A DNA stretch of 58,667 nucleotides from Holophagales bacterium. GTDB taxonomy: Bacteria; Acidobacteriota; Thermoanaerobaculia; Multivoradales; Multivoraceae. Shown here piece by piece: positions 29,058-38,600 of the stretch; position 1 is the stretch's first letter, and each line of letters begins with the position of its first letter. Where the stretch lies: the NCBI GenBank assembly GCA_009836625.1, contig VXVC01000013.1:1-58667 (forward strand), written 5' to 3'. The position numbers and the translations under genes are program-made. The notes beneath the pieces were generated by a model. That model was not told where the DNA came from and did no database searches. It saw only the letters and a program-made list of their open reading frames with translations.

Positions 29058-29369
29058 GTGGACATCTACCGCGCGATCGCTGACCCCACCAGGCGAGCCA
29101 TCCTGGATGAGCTCGTCGATCGGTCGGGTCAATCGCTCTTCGAACTCTGCGGGCGCCTGACCATGAAACACGGCATCAACTCCTCGCGGCAGGCGATCTC
29201 GCAACACCTGGGTGTCCTGGAGGCCGTCGGGTTGATACGCACGAGGCGCGAGGGGAGGTCGAAGCTCCACTGGTTCGAGGGCGCCCCGCTGAAGGCAATC
29301 AGGGAGCGGTGGCCGGTCTCGACAGACGAGGACACTTCACACTCAACGGATGAGGGCATCGAGGAATGA
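29058..29369 (+). CDS. ArsR-family repressor
   Basis: A GTG start gives 103 residues. MDIYRAIADPTRRAILDELV and SSRQAISQHLGVLEAVGLI form the winged helix. No metal-site cysteines beyond one in ELCGRL are seen, so this is the small-molecule or stress type that often precedes VOC or SRPBCC genes. It overlaps the next gene by 4 bases (ATGA, 29366-29369) and follows the inverted repeat at 28995-29027, arguing for autoregulation. Confidence 0.85.
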   Translation: MDIYRAIADPTRRAILDELVDRSGQSLFELCGRLTMKHGINSSRQAISQHLGVLEAVGLIRTRREGRSKLHWFEGAPLKAIRERWPVSTDEDTSHSTDEGIEE

Positions 29370-29761
29370 GAATCCACCTGACCGGCGTCTTCGTGGACGA
29401 CCAACGGAAGGCACTTCGCTTCTACACCGAAACGCTCGGCTTCCAGGTGAAGCACGACATCCCTCTGGGAGAGCACGCCTGGATCACGGTTGTATCCGCG
29501 GAAGCCCCGGACGGGACGGAGTTGCTGCTTGAGCCCGCTGCACACCCCGCGGTCGGTCCATACAGGGCGGCGTTGGTGGAGGACGGGATCCCCTGTGCCA
29601 GCTTCGCGGTCGACGATGTCGAAGCTGAGTACGAGCGTCTCGTGGCGAGAGGTGTACGGTTCGTTCAGCCGCCAACGGACCTCGGGACTGTCGTTACCGC
29701 AGTCTTCGACGATACCTGCGGCAACCTGATCCAGATCCAGGAGGAGAAGGATCAACCGTGA
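29366..29761 (+). CDS. VOC (glyoxalase/bleomycin resistance) family protein
   Basis: The protein has 131 residues in two beta-alpha-beta-beta-beta modules: VFVDDQRKALRFYTETLGFQ at the N-terminus and FAVDDVEAEYERLVARGVRF with DTCGNLIQI at the C-terminus. The fold binds a divalent metal and small molecules, so it is a dioxygenase-, glyoxalase- or resistance-type protein. The substrate is unknown. It is coupled by 4-base overlaps to the ArsR gene upstream and the membrane protein downstream. Confidence 0.85.
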   Translation: MRIHLTGVFVDDQRKALRFYTETLGFQVKHDIPLGEHAWITVVSAEAPDGTELLLEPAAHPAVGPYRAALVEDGIPCASFAVDDVEAEYERLVARGVRFVQPPTDLGTVVTAVFDDTCGNLIQIQEEKDQP

Positions 29762-30210
29762 CGATCGCACGGAACATCCTCGCCGCGATCGTCGGTTACA
29801 TCGCCATGGCCGCCTTGCTCTTCGTACTCTTCTCGCTTCTGTGGCTGACGGTGGGGCCCTCGCGCGCCTTCGAGCCGGGTTCCTGGGAGGTGCCCGTCGG
29901 CTGGGCTCTCGTCCAGCTAGTCCTTGGGCTCGTGGGCGCGTACGTCGGCGGGCAGGTCTGCGCCTGGGTGGCGCACGATGCCAAGGGTGCCACGATGCTT
30001 ATCGGCCTGGTGCTCGTGATGGGGGTGGTGAATGCCCTGATCCCGCCCGAGACGGCGGCAGGACCGCGCCCCGACGACGTGTCGATGATGGAGGCGACCG
30101 CGGGGGCTCTTCAGCCGGCGTGGTTCAACTGGCTCAACCCGGTGATTGGGGTTGTGGGGGTTTGGTTTGGGACGGGGAGGTTGCGGGCGCGGTCAGGAGA
30201 GGCCCGCTAG
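29758..30210 (+). CDS. Four-helix membrane protein
   Basis: A GTG start overlapping the upstream stop gives 150 residues with hydrophobic helices at about 5-30, 44-66, 78-98 and 118-138. It is a small integral membrane protein without a recognised family. It is the third gene of the ArsR-VOC operon. Its stop overlaps the stop of the convergent regulator gene at 30207. Confidence 0.65.
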   Translation: MTIARNILAAIVGYIAMAALLFVLFSLLWLTVGPSRAFEPGSWEVPVGWALVQLVLGLVGAYVGGQVCAWVAHDAKGATMLIGLVLVMGVVNALIPPETAAGPRPDDVSMMEATAGALQPAWFNWLNPVIGVVGVWFGTGRLRARSGEAR

Positions 30211-30422
30211 CGCTCGCGGACGTGCGGCGTCAGTTGTCGGGACCGTCCGTACCTTGAGCTGCAGGCCCTCGCGTTGACGTAGTCGCGGAGGATCGACTTG
30301 CCGACGTCTACCTCGCCGGCAAGGAGGCACTGCACTGCTTCTTCGAGCAGCGCTTCCCGGAAGCCCGGGTCGCGCTCGATCCTCTCCTGGACCGTCACTC
30401 TGAAGTCACGTGTCGATGGCAT
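30207..30422 (-). CDS. Truncated prophage-type regulator/antitoxin
   Basis: The protein has 71 residues, from an ATG with GGAAGGAGCG upstream. RDFRVTVQERIERDPGFREALLEEAVQCLLAGEVDVGKSI-type sequence (about 5-45) matches the N-terminal half of DNA-binding prophage-type regulators of about 95 residues. The helix-turn-helix that should follow RDYVNA is replaced by an unrelated Arg/Ser-rich end, so the gene looks 3'-truncated. It lies 4 bases after the stop of the upstream truncated antitoxin-like gene. Confidence 0.6.
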   Translation of the reverse strand: MPSTRDFRVTVQERIERDPGFREALLEEAVQCLLAGEVDVGKSILRDYVNARACSSRYGRSRQLTPHVRER

Positions 30423-30426
30423 GTTC

Positions 30427-30621
30427 TCAACGCTCCTTCCGCTTGTACCGCCCGTACTCGCGCCCGTACCGCGCCACGTCCTGCATCGCTTCGACATCGT
30501 CCTCGCGCTGCTGCAAGCCGATCTCCGCCTCGGTGGTGCCGTCCACCTTCGCGGCGTCGATCCTCCCTTCGGGATAGGTGGCCGGATCGCCGGGCTGAAT
30601 CCTGATGCGCGTTGTGCTCAT
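30427..30621 (-). CDS. Truncated XRE/MqsA-like antitoxin N-terminus
   Basis: The protein has 64 residues beginning MSTTRIRIQPGDPATYPEGR and running through DGTTEAEIGLQQREDDVEAM. This matches the N-terminal arm of antitoxins that normally continue into a helix-turn-helix (about 100 residues in total). Here it ends after GREYGRYKRKER, before any DNA-binding helices. It is thus probably a remnant, although the operon structure with the downstream gene is intact. Confidence 0.55.
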   Translation of the reverse strand: MSTTRIRIQPGDPATYPEGRIDAAKVDGTTEAEIGLQQREDDVEAMQDVARYGREYGRYKRKER

Positions 30622-30669
30622 GGTTCGTCGCGTGGAACGATAGACCATCCGAATCAGCAGGGACCAGTC

Positions 30670-30879
30670 ATGACCCAGCCCAAAGCCACACCGCCGGATC
30701 GCAGTCGGGATGCCGCCGTACAGACACCCGCGCTTGGGGACCCACCGACCAGCATCGACCCCGATTGGCGGGAACGGATCGAGTTGGCCAAGCGAGTACG
30801 GGAGGAGACGCGGAAGGCCCGGGGTGACAAGCCGTCCACGTTCGACCTGCAGGGGCCGCGAATCCGGATCCGCCCGTGA
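30670..30879 (+). CDS. Small hypothetical charged protein
   Basis: The protein has 69 residues from ATG 30670, preceded by AGCAGGGACC. The C-terminal half (DWRERIELAKRVREETRKAR) is a charged helix and the rest is Pro/Asp-rich and probably disordered. It directly precedes the HTH protein at 30910, with a 30-base gap, in the place where a toxin would be expected. It does not resemble RelE/HigB. Confidence 0.5.
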   Translation: MTQPKATPPDRSRDAAVQTPALGDPPTSIDPDWRERIELAKRVREETRKARGDKPSTFDLQGPRIRIRP

Positions 30880-30909
30880 CGAATCGCGTCCCAGGAAGGA
30901 GCTACAGCG

Positions 30910-31242
30910 CTGAGTGAGAAAGGCATCGAGCTTGTCCACGGAAGCGGGAACATCTTCCGAGACTTCGGTGACGCCCTGGCCGACCTCAAGCAAGCCAAGA
31001 CAGTGCTTGCCGCGCGGATCATCGCGGTGTTGGACGACCGTGAGCTCGACGTGCGCAAGGCGGCCAGTGTCACCGGGTTCGCTGCGGCGGACTTCTCCCG
31101 CATCCGCAATGCTGATCTGGAGCGCTTCACGCTGGATCGGCTGATGAAGATGCTGGCCGCTTTGGACGCCGGCGCCAGGGTCACCGTGAAGGTCGACCTG
31201 TCTCGGTCGGCTCCGCTACCGCAGCCCTCCCGAGTCCGCTGA
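30910..31242 (+). CDS. HTH_37-type regulator with apparent CTG start
   Basis: Family-like sequence begins well upstream of the first standard start in frame (GTG at 31003): ELVHGSGNIFRDFGDALADL precedes it. A CTG at 30910, nine bases after AGGAAGGA, would give 110 residues. The core, LDVRKAASVTGFAAADFSRI and ADLERFTLDRLMKMLAALD, is the helix-turn-helix of prophage/HigA-like antitoxins. The usual RelE-type toxin partner is absent. The start codon is inferred from conservation and the ribosome site. Confidence 0.65.
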   Translation: MSEKGIELVHGSGNIFRDFGDALADLKQAKTVLAARIIAVLDDRELDVRKAASVTGFAAADFSRIRNADLERFTLDRLMKMLAALDAGARVTVKVDLSRSAPLPQPSRVR

Positions 31243-31307
31243 CGGCGACATCCCACTACACTCCCCGCGCGGCGAACTGCCCGCGTCGCCACCAAGGAGG
31301 AAAGACC

Positions 31308-31721
31308 ATGCTGACAAGAGACGAGATGTCCAGCGCCTTCGCAGAATGGGGCGCCGCCTGGAACGAGCACGACCTGGACGGCGTGATGGACCTGTTTCAC
31401 GATGAGATCTACTTCGAGAACTGGAACGGAGGCTCGGTCAGGGGCAAGGAGAACCTGCGTGAGGCATGGGCGCCATGGTTCGCCAATCATGGAGACTTCA
31501 AGTTCACGACCGAAGAGACCTTCATCGACGAAGTCGACCAGAAGATGCTCTTCCGCTGGCAGCTCGATTCGCCCTCGTTCGAGAAGGGTCAGGAAGACAA
31601 GCACGAAGCCAGGCGCGGCCTCGATGTGCTGCACTTCAGGGACGGCAAGATCGTCGAGAAGCTGACCTACTCGAAGACCACGATCGAACTGGACGGGGAG
31701 CGGGTGCGTCTGACGACGTAG
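31308..31721 (+). CDS. SnoaL-like / nuclear transport factor 2 family protein
   Basis: The protein has 137 residues with an excellent ribosome site (AAGGAGGAAAG). AFAEWGAAWNEHDLDGVMDL opens the cone-shaped alpha+beta fold, and EARRGLDVLHFRDGKIVEKLTYSKT closes it, as in SnoaL-like proteins. Members include polyketide cyclases, isomerases and ligand-binding proteins; no substrate can be named. It is monocistronic. Confidence 0.8.
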   Translation: MLTRDEMSSAFAEWGAAWNEHDLDGVMDLFHDEIYFENWNGGSVRGKENLREAWAPWFANHGDFKFTTEETFIDEVDQKMLFRWQLDSPSFEKGQEDKHEARRGLDVLHFRDGKIVEKLTYSKTTIELDGERVRLTT

Positions 31722-31746
31722 TAGACGCTTTCTCGCTGGCTTTGCG

Positions 31747-32166
31747 TCAGATGGCCACGGTGTACGCCAGCACGGCGAGAAGCAGCGTGTTGAAGGCCAT
31801 GAGGCCGCCGAAGGTCCACTTCAGCGTGCCCATTTGTCCTTCCAGTCCCGCGATCTTCCCCTCGACCGAGCCAAACCGGGCATGCATCTCGCCGAAACGG
31901 GCGTCCATCTCGCCTTTCAACTCTGCGAACCGGGCATCGACCTGAGCGAACCGGGAGTCGACCTGAGCGAAACGGGCTTCCATTTCGCCCCTGAACTCCG
32001 CCCGGTCCTGTGCCCGCTGCGCATCGTGGCGGTCCAGCATCGCCGCGAACCGGGCATCCGCCTCGGCTTTCGCCATGTCCTGACGCTCCAGCATCGTCGC
32101 GAACCGGGCATCTGCTTCCGCTCTCGTCATCATCGGCGTCGCCTGTTCACTCTCCACTCTCGTCAT
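31747..32166 (-). CDS. Coiled-coil protein with C-terminal membrane anchor
   Basis: From ATG 32166 the protein has 139 residues. ARFA/ARFG repeats (ADARFATMLERQD, ADARFAAMLDRHD, EARFAQVDSRFAQVDARFA) form a long heptad-type coiled coil, followed by one membrane helix (FGGLMAFNTLLLAVLAYTVA). The DNA has matching GCGAACCGGGCATC-type direct repeats. The layout parallels the smaller protein at 27616-27879 and DUF1640-like proteins. The function is unknown. Confidence 0.65.
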   Translation of the reverse strand: MTRVESEQATPMMTRAEADARFATMLERQDMAKAEADARFAAMLDRHDAQRAQDRAEFRGEMEARFAQVDSRFAQVDARFAELKGEMDARFGEMHARFGSVEGKIAGLEGQMGTLKWTFGGLMAFNTLLLAVLAYTVAI

Positions 32167-32329
32167 CGTCAGCCCCCGACTCTCTCGATCATCATGCGCC
32201 GGGCGGCCGCGACGGCAGAAGGAAGCGTACAACAGGCCCCGGCGCCGGGCCCCCGCGGACACGGCCTGTTGCCGGTCCTCAAGGACCAGGACGAATTCCG
32301 CTGCCGGTTGCCCGATTCGGGAGCGCGGG

Positions 32330-33880
32330 TCAGGCGTCGGCGCGCACGAAGCGAATCGGCGAGATCACCGGCTCCAGCGGCACCGCAACGACGTTGATCG
32401 CCCCGGCATTGTCGTAGTCGAACCGGACCTTCGCTCCGCCGAGCGCCGCCGCGGGCGAACTTGCCGGCAGATCGTGGGGGACGGTGAACAGGTCGTAGTG
32501 GTAGTGGACGAGCGGGAACTCGATGCCCACCGCCTCCAGGACGAGGCCGTCTCCGTCGACCCGCACGGACGCCTTGCCGTAGCCGGGGTGCTCGTAGTCG
32601 CCGGCGTAGTCGGCGAGCGGGTGTGAGGGCTTGGTGTCCGCCACCGCTGCCTCGCGGTCGGCCTTCTTCGCTTCTTCGGCTTTGGCCTTCGCTTCGGCTT
32701 CGCGCTTGCGGGCCCGGGCGGCCCAGTCGATGGGCTCGAGGCCGAGCATCCGGTCGAAGGCGTTGCGCGCGACGAGCGGAGGCACGGTCCCGGTGCTGGA
32801 GGTGTTGGAGAGGGCGACGACGCCGATCCTCTCGTGGGGCAGCCACTCCATCGCGGAGATGAAGCCGTCGATGCCGCCGCCGTGGCTGACGTGCTTGCGG
32901 CCGCGGTAGCCGCCGATGATGAGGCCGAGCCCGTAGGTGGGGTCGCTGATCTCGGCTCCGTCCTGCACCAGCGACAGGAGCAGCGGGCTCAGGACCATCT
33001 GGGGCTGCTGCAGGAGCTTCGCGGACTCTTCCTTGAGGAGCTGGGTGTCGCCGGCTTTGCCGTAGTCGATGTGGAACTGCACGTAGGCGGCGAGGTCGCG
33101 GGCCGACATGTTGATCGATCCGGCCGGGCCGATCGCGTCGATGTTCCGGAACGGCACCCGCTCGATCTCCTCGTCCGCGCCGTAGCCGTACGAGAAGTCC
33201 TCGTCCTCCTGCATCCGCGTGACGGAGAAGTTGGCGCGCTTCATGCCGAGGGGACGCAGGATGCGCTCCTCGACGAGCTCCTCCCACGACTTGCCGCCGA
33301 TCCGCTCGGAGACGATGCCGGCGGTCATGTACATCAGGTTCTGGTACTGGAAGCTGCTCCGGAAGGTCGCGGAGGGTTCGAGGTGGTGGAGCCCGGCCAG
33401 CATCTCCTCGCGGCTCCTGCCGGTCGCCAGCCAGTACAGGTCGTGCCTGGGGAGGCCGGAGCGATGGCTCAGCAGGTCGGCCGCGGTCATCTGGGCGGTC
33501 GCCACCGGGTCGTGGAGGTGGAACTCCGGGAGCACGGTGCGGACCGGCTCGTCCCAGGCGAGAGCGCCGTCGTCCACCTGCATCGCCAGCAGGGTGGCCG
33601 TGAAGGACTTCGTGTTCGAGCCGATGGCGAAGAGCGTGTCCGCCGTCACGGGCAGTTCCCGCTCTACGTCGCGCCAACCGTAGCCCTTCGCGTAGACGGT
33701 CTTGCCGTCCTCGATGATCGCCACGCCGAGGCCCGGCACTTTCCACTCGGTCATCACCGATTCGACCCACTCGTCGAATCCCTGGAGCCGCTCTTCGACG
33801 CTTTGGGAACAGAGGGGGCCGGCGGCGAACGCGACGGCCGCGAAGACGGCGATTGCTCGTATGGCTCGTGCGGTTCTCAT
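32330..33880 (-). CDS. Exported class-C-beta-lactamase-like serine hydrolase (DUF3471 C-terminus)
   Basis: The protein has 516 residues with a Sec signal (about 1-25). SNTK at 88-91 is the SxxK motif, YQNL near 178 is YxN, and HGGG near 330 replaces KTG, giving a penicillin-binding-protein/esterase-type serine hydrolase. The C-terminal 110 residues are a DUF3471-like lipocalin-type domain after an Ala/Lys/Glu linker. It likely acts on peptides or esters in the periplasm rather than as a resistance enzyme. It lies next to a paralogue (33901-35595) on the same strand. Confidence 0.85.
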   Translation of the reverse strand: MRTARAIRAIAVFAAVAFAAGPLCSQSVEERLQGFDEWVESVMTEWKVPGLGVAIIEDGKTVYAKGYGWRDVERELPVTADTLFAIGSNTKSFTATLLAMQVDDGALAWDEPVRTVLPEFHLHDPVATAQMTAADLLSHRSGLPRHDLYWLATGRSREEMLAGLHHLEPSATFRSSFQYQNLMYMTAGIVSERIGGKSWEELVEERILRPLGMKRANFSVTRMQEDEDFSYGYGADEEIERVPFRNIDAIGPAGSINMSARDLAAYVQFHIDYGKAGDTQLLKEESAKLLQQPQMVLSPLLLSLVQDGAEISDPTYGLGLIIGGYRGRKHVSHGGGIDGFISAMEWLPHERIGVVALSNTSSTGTVPPLVARNAFDRMLGLEPIDWAARARKREAEAKAKAEEAKKADREAAVADTKPSHPLADYAGDYEHPGYGKASVRVDGDGLVLEAVGIEFPLVHYHYDLFTVPHDLPASSPAAALGGAKVRFDYDNAGAINVVAVPLEPVISPIRFVRADA

Positions 33881-33900
33881 GCGAAGGCTCTTCTTTCTTG

Positions 33901-35595
33901 TCAGTTGGTGGTTTCCTGGCGGTAGAGGCCGAGATTGCCGAGATCGAGCTCCAGGCCGGTGCCGGCGCCGGAGTCGCTGAAGGTCGCCGGCGACCGGGAG
34001 AACGCCTGGCCGTCGCCGCCGTCGTAGTGGAGGAGGAAGGTGTCCCCGTCCAGCGGCTCCAGGTCTCCCGAGAAGGAGCCCGGGGCCGAGAAGGCGAGCC
34101 GGAGCGCTCCGTCCGTCGCCGAGACCGTCAACGTCTCACCGAACGCGTTCACGTACTCGCCGGCGTAGCGCTCGAGCGGATGCGACGGAGGCGAATCGGG
34201 ATTGCGCATGGCCGCCTGGGCGGCCAGCGCCTGCTCGACCTGGGCGTGAATGGCCTCCGTGGCATGCATGGCTTCCGCGTGGACGTCGCGCTCCGGCAGG
34301 TCGAGCAGGCGGGCGAAGACGAAGGCGGCGATCTCCTGGTGCGGGTAGTAGGGAGTCCACATGCTGCCGTTGACCAGCACCGCGACGCCGGCATCGGCCT
34401 CCGGCAGCAGGGCGACGTAGGCCGGGAAACCGAAGATGCCGCCGCCGTGGGACACGTAGCGGTGGCCCGCGAAGGACCCCACTCCCCAACCCATCGCGTA
34501 GGACGACCGCGGATCGTCCGCGAAGAGGAAGTAGCCGGGAGCGTCGACCTGCTCGGCGTGGAGTTCGGCGAGCGTCTCCGGCTGGAGCACGGTGACCCCG
34601 TCGAGGCGGCCTTCTTCGAGGTGCATGCGAAGCCAGTCGGCCAGGTCGAGCACGTTGGAGGCGACGCTGCCGGCGGCCTGCATGTTGTCGTAGGCCTGCC
34701 AGGGCAGGACCCGGCGTTCGCCTTCGCGGTCGAAACCGTGAGGCATCGCGACGTTCTGTTCGGGAGCGTCGGCGATGCTGACCGCGCCGGCGGGCGCGGT
34801 GCCGAGGAAGGTCGGCGCGACGAACTGCGAATCCCAGACGCCGTACGGGCTCGGGTGGGTGGAGTCCATCCCGAGCGGCGAGAGGATCCGGTCGTCCAGC
34901 CAGTCGCCCCACGTCTCTCCCGTCGCCGCCTCGACGACGAGGCTCAGCAGTCCATAGCCGAGATTGCTGTAGCGGTGGTCCCCGTAGGGAGCGAAGTTCT
35001 CCAGGCGCCGGGCCCGTTTGGCGACGGCGCGCGCATCGATGACTTCGAGCGCGGGATAGTAGTCCTCGGGGATGCCCGAACGGTGGGCGAGAAGGTCACG
35101 CAGCGTGATCTGCGCGGCGCGCTCCGGTTCCGCCAACTCGAACCAGGGTAGGTGTTGCACCAGCGGGTCGTCGAAGGAAGCGAGACCGTCGTCGACCAGA
35201 GCGGCGATGGCCGCGGCGCCGAAGCTCTTCGTCACCGAGCCGATCTGGAAGAGCGTGGCGGCGTCGATCCGGTCGGGCCGTCCGATCTGCTTGACGCCGA
35301 AGCCGTCGGCGAAGACCAGCCGATCGGCGACGACGACGGCGACGGCGAGGCCGGGAACGTTCCAGTCGGGGAAGGACTCCTCGATGAACGCGGTCAGGCC
35401 GTCCAGGTTCGGGTGCGGGACGATGGCCGCCGCGGCGGGTTCGCTCGCCGCCGGTTCCGGCTGGGGGGCGCAGGCGATGCAGAGCGCGACGGGAAGCCAC
35501 AGGGCCAGCAGAGCCGGCAGGGACAGCAGCGACAGCGGGCGGCTCCGCTGCGGCCGTTGACCGTCGGGTATACGCCGGTGTACTTTCAAGTGCAC
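33901..35595 (-). CDS. Second exported class-C-beta-lactamase-like serine hydrolase
   Basis: A GTG at 35595 gives 564 residues; the frame is open much further upstream, but only as antisense of the TonB receptor. An N-terminal basic region and hydrophobic stretch end at CIAC (Cys42), a possible lipoprotein site. SVTK is SxxK, YSNLGYG is YxN and HGGG is present, as in its neighbour at 32330. A C-terminal DUF3471-like domain follows SHPLERYAGEY. It is divergent from the TonB receptor with about 57 bases between, so they may share control. Confidence 0.82.
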   Translation of the reverse strand: MHLKVHRRIPDGQRPQRSRPLSLLSLPALLALWLPVALCIACAPQPEPAASEPAAAAIVPHPNLDGLTAFIEESFPDWNVPGLAVAVVVADRLVFADGFGVKQIGRPDRIDAATLFQIGSVTKSFGAAAIAALVDDGLASFDDPLVQHLPWFELAEPERAAQITLRDLLAHRSGIPEDYYPALEVIDARAVAKRARRLENFAPYGDHRYSNLGYGLLSLVVEAATGETWGDWLDDRILSPLGMDSTHPSPYGVWDSQFVAPTFLGTAPAGAVSIADAPEQNVAMPHGFDREGERRVLPWQAYDNMQAAGSVASNVLDLADWLRMHLEEGRLDGVTVLQPETLAELHAEQVDAPGYFLFADDPRSSYAMGWGVGSFAGHRYVSHGGGIFGFPAYVALLPEADAGVAVLVNGSMWTPYYPHQEIAAFVFARLLDLPERDVHAEAMHATEAIHAQVEQALAAQAAMRNPDSPPSHPLERYAGEYVNAFGETLTVSATDGALRLAFSAPGSFSGDLEPLDGDTFLLHYDGGDGQAFSRSPATFSDSGAGTGLELDLGNLGLYRQETTN

Positions 35596-35652
35596 AACCG
35601 TATCCCACACGCCTAACTTCCAGCGATCACTTCTTGCGAGGGGGTAGCAAGC

Positions 35653-38600
35653 ATGTCCAGGTTCGTCTTTGTGCCACTCACGCTCCTGACCGTGACCGCG
35701 GTCGCGTGCCTGACGCTCGCGGCTTCGCCGGCAACGGCCCAGACCAGCGCGACGATCACCGGCGAGGTCCGCTCCGCCGACGGCGCGGCCATTCCCGGCG
35801 CGGAGGTGACGGTCGCCAGCGAGACGCTCCAGCGGCAGGTGGCGACCGATGCCGACGGCGGCTATCGCCTCCCGGCTCTTCCGGCGGGCACGTACGAGGT
35901 GCGAGCCTCGGCCGAGGGCTTCGCGCCGGCTGTGAGGTCCGGCTTCGAGCTCCTGCTCAACTCCCGCGTGGAACTCGACTTCGAACTCGAGGTCGGCACC
36001 GTCGAAGACGAAGTCACGGTGACGGGCGCGCCGGTCCTCCTCGACACGCAGTCCTCCGACACCGGCGGCGTCGTGACGCCCCTGCAGATCGCGACGCTCC
36101 CGGTCAACGGCCGCGACTACCTCGACCTGATGCAGTTGGTGCCCGGCGTCCAGGTGAACCGGGAGAAGGACAAGGGCAGCGACGAGGCGGTGCCCGTCCT
36201 GGGCGAGCGCGCCGGCAACGCGGTCTATCTGATCGACGGCATGCCGAACCGGGACGAGTTCGGCAGCGGCGCGGCTTCGCAGTTCACGCAGGACTCCATC
36301 CAGGAGTTCGAGGTGCTCACCGGCGGCTTCAAGGCGGAGTTCGGCCACGGTTCGGGCGGCGTCGTGAACGTCGTCACGAAGGGCGGCGGCAACCAGTGGC
36401 GCGGCGCGGTCGTCGGCTTCGTTCGGGATGACGGGATGGATTCGTCCAACAGTCTCGAGGAGATGGCCGAAGCTCCGAGCCTGTCCCGGGACAACTTCGC
36501 CCTGAACCTGGGCGGTCCGCTGGTCGGCGACCGGGCCTTCATCTTCGCTTCGGCCGAGCAGATCGACGAGGAGCGGGAGTTGAACTTCGCGTTTCCTCCG
36601 GCGACTCCGGCGGTCCTGCGGGACTTCGAGAACTCGTTCGACTTTCCCGCGACAACGGACGAAGACCGGTACTTCCTGAAGCTCACCGAGCAGCTTGGAG
36701 ACCGGCACCGGCTCGACCAGCAGATCAGCGTGTCGGACAGCCAGGTGAACGACTTCCTGCCGCTGTCGGCGGCGGCGAACCTCCCGTCCACCCGGAACAA
36801 CTTCGGGCGTGAACGGTCCATGCTGGGGCTGAGGCAGACGTCGCTCTTCGGCGACGGCAACTGGATCTTCGAAGGCCACCTCCAGTACCGGGAACACACG
36901 GACATCCAGGCGCCGGCGCACCCCGAGGCGGGAGCCGCCACCGCGTTCTCCATCTTCAGCAGCCCCTTTACCTTCCAGCTCTTCGGCGACCTGGGAATTG
37001 TTGCGTTCGGCAATCCGTCCACCGGCTCGGACTTCGATCAGGAATACCTGTCCGCCGGGCCGAGTCTGGCGGCCAGCTTCGGCAACCACGAGATCAAGTT
37101 CGGCCTCGACTATCTGGGGACGCAGGTCAACGGCAGCGAAGCCAGCATCCTGGCGAACCAGCTCTTCGCGACCGAGGCCAACTTCGCGCGCTTCGGCCCT
37201 GTCTACTCCGGGTTGTTCACCCTGACCGAGATCGGACCGCGCGTCGCGGGCGGCGACAACGTCGCTCTCGACAACGACTACACCGCGCTGTACGTGCAGG
37301 ACGACTGGTCCATCGGCGGCGAGCTCGTCGTCAACATGGGATTGCGCTACGACCGCGACTCGGAGTTCGAAAAGAACAACCTGTCGCCCCGTCTCGGCTT
37401 CGCCTGGAGCCCGACGGACTCGACCGTGATCTCCGGCAGCGCCGGCGTGTACTACGACCGGTTCCGCCTGGGCCTGGTGCGCAACATCGCGGCGTTCGGC
37501 GGCGCCGACATGAACCTCATCCAGGACCTCTCCTACCCGCAGGGCTTCTACAACGTCACGTCGATCATTCCGTTCCTCGTCGCAATCTGCGTGAATCCGC
37601 TGGCGCCCCACGCCGCCGTGGAGGGCACCCCCTGCCCGTTCGGTCTGCCGACGCCTCACCTTGGCGTCGACATCTTCAACAACATCGTCGCCGAAGGCCG
37701 CAGCCCGATCCCGCCGGAGACGGTGATCACCCGCGACAACGTGCAGGACCTGAGCGGCCTGAGTCCGGACGAGTACCTGGCCCGCGTGAACGCGATGGTG
37801 CCGCTCTTCGCGTTCGGTCCGAATGCCTGGTACTGGGGGCCCTTCGGCGCGTTGACGCATCCGCTCCTCCCGGCTCAGGACTTTCCGATCCAGATCGATC
37901 CGGGGTTCGAAACGCCCAACACCCGCGCCTACCACCTGGGCGCCAGGCGGCAGTTCGGGCGAAACCACCTCGTGACGCTCGATCTCCACTACCGGGAGAT
38001 GAGGAACATCCTCGGCGTTCGCGAGACGAACCTGGAGTTCGTGTCGCGCATTCCGGGTTCCGAGCGGACCTACGAGGGCGGCGCCGGCGTGGGCGTTCGC
38101 GGCTTCGGGCCGTGGTTCGAAGGCGAGTACAAGGCCGCGACGGTGGGCTACACCAAGCGCCTGAGCAACCGTTTCAGCCTGTCCGCGCACTACACCTACA
38201 CGGACGCGGTCGACAACCTGGTCAGTGGCCAACTGGGCAACGGCGCGCTGAGCGGCCCCACCGCGACGGGTTCCGCTCCGACCGACTCGTTCGTCGGCAC
38301 GGTGCCCGTGGTGACGGACCCGACGACCGGGCAGACCAATGAGAACGGTTCCTTCACCGCGGGGAACGGCAACTTCATTCCACAGGCGGGCACGTTCCAC
38401 AACGGTCCCGACCTCGACAAGGGTCCGTCGCCGTTCGCCGTCGACGACCAGTTCGTGCTCTTCGGTCTGGTCGACTTGCCGGCGGGTTTCCAGCTCAGCG
38501 GCATCTACCGCTACACGAGCGGTTTCCGCTTCTCCGAATCGGCGGCGCAGCTCTCCGACCCGGACGGCAATCTGAGCTTCTCGCTTCGGGACACGAGCGT

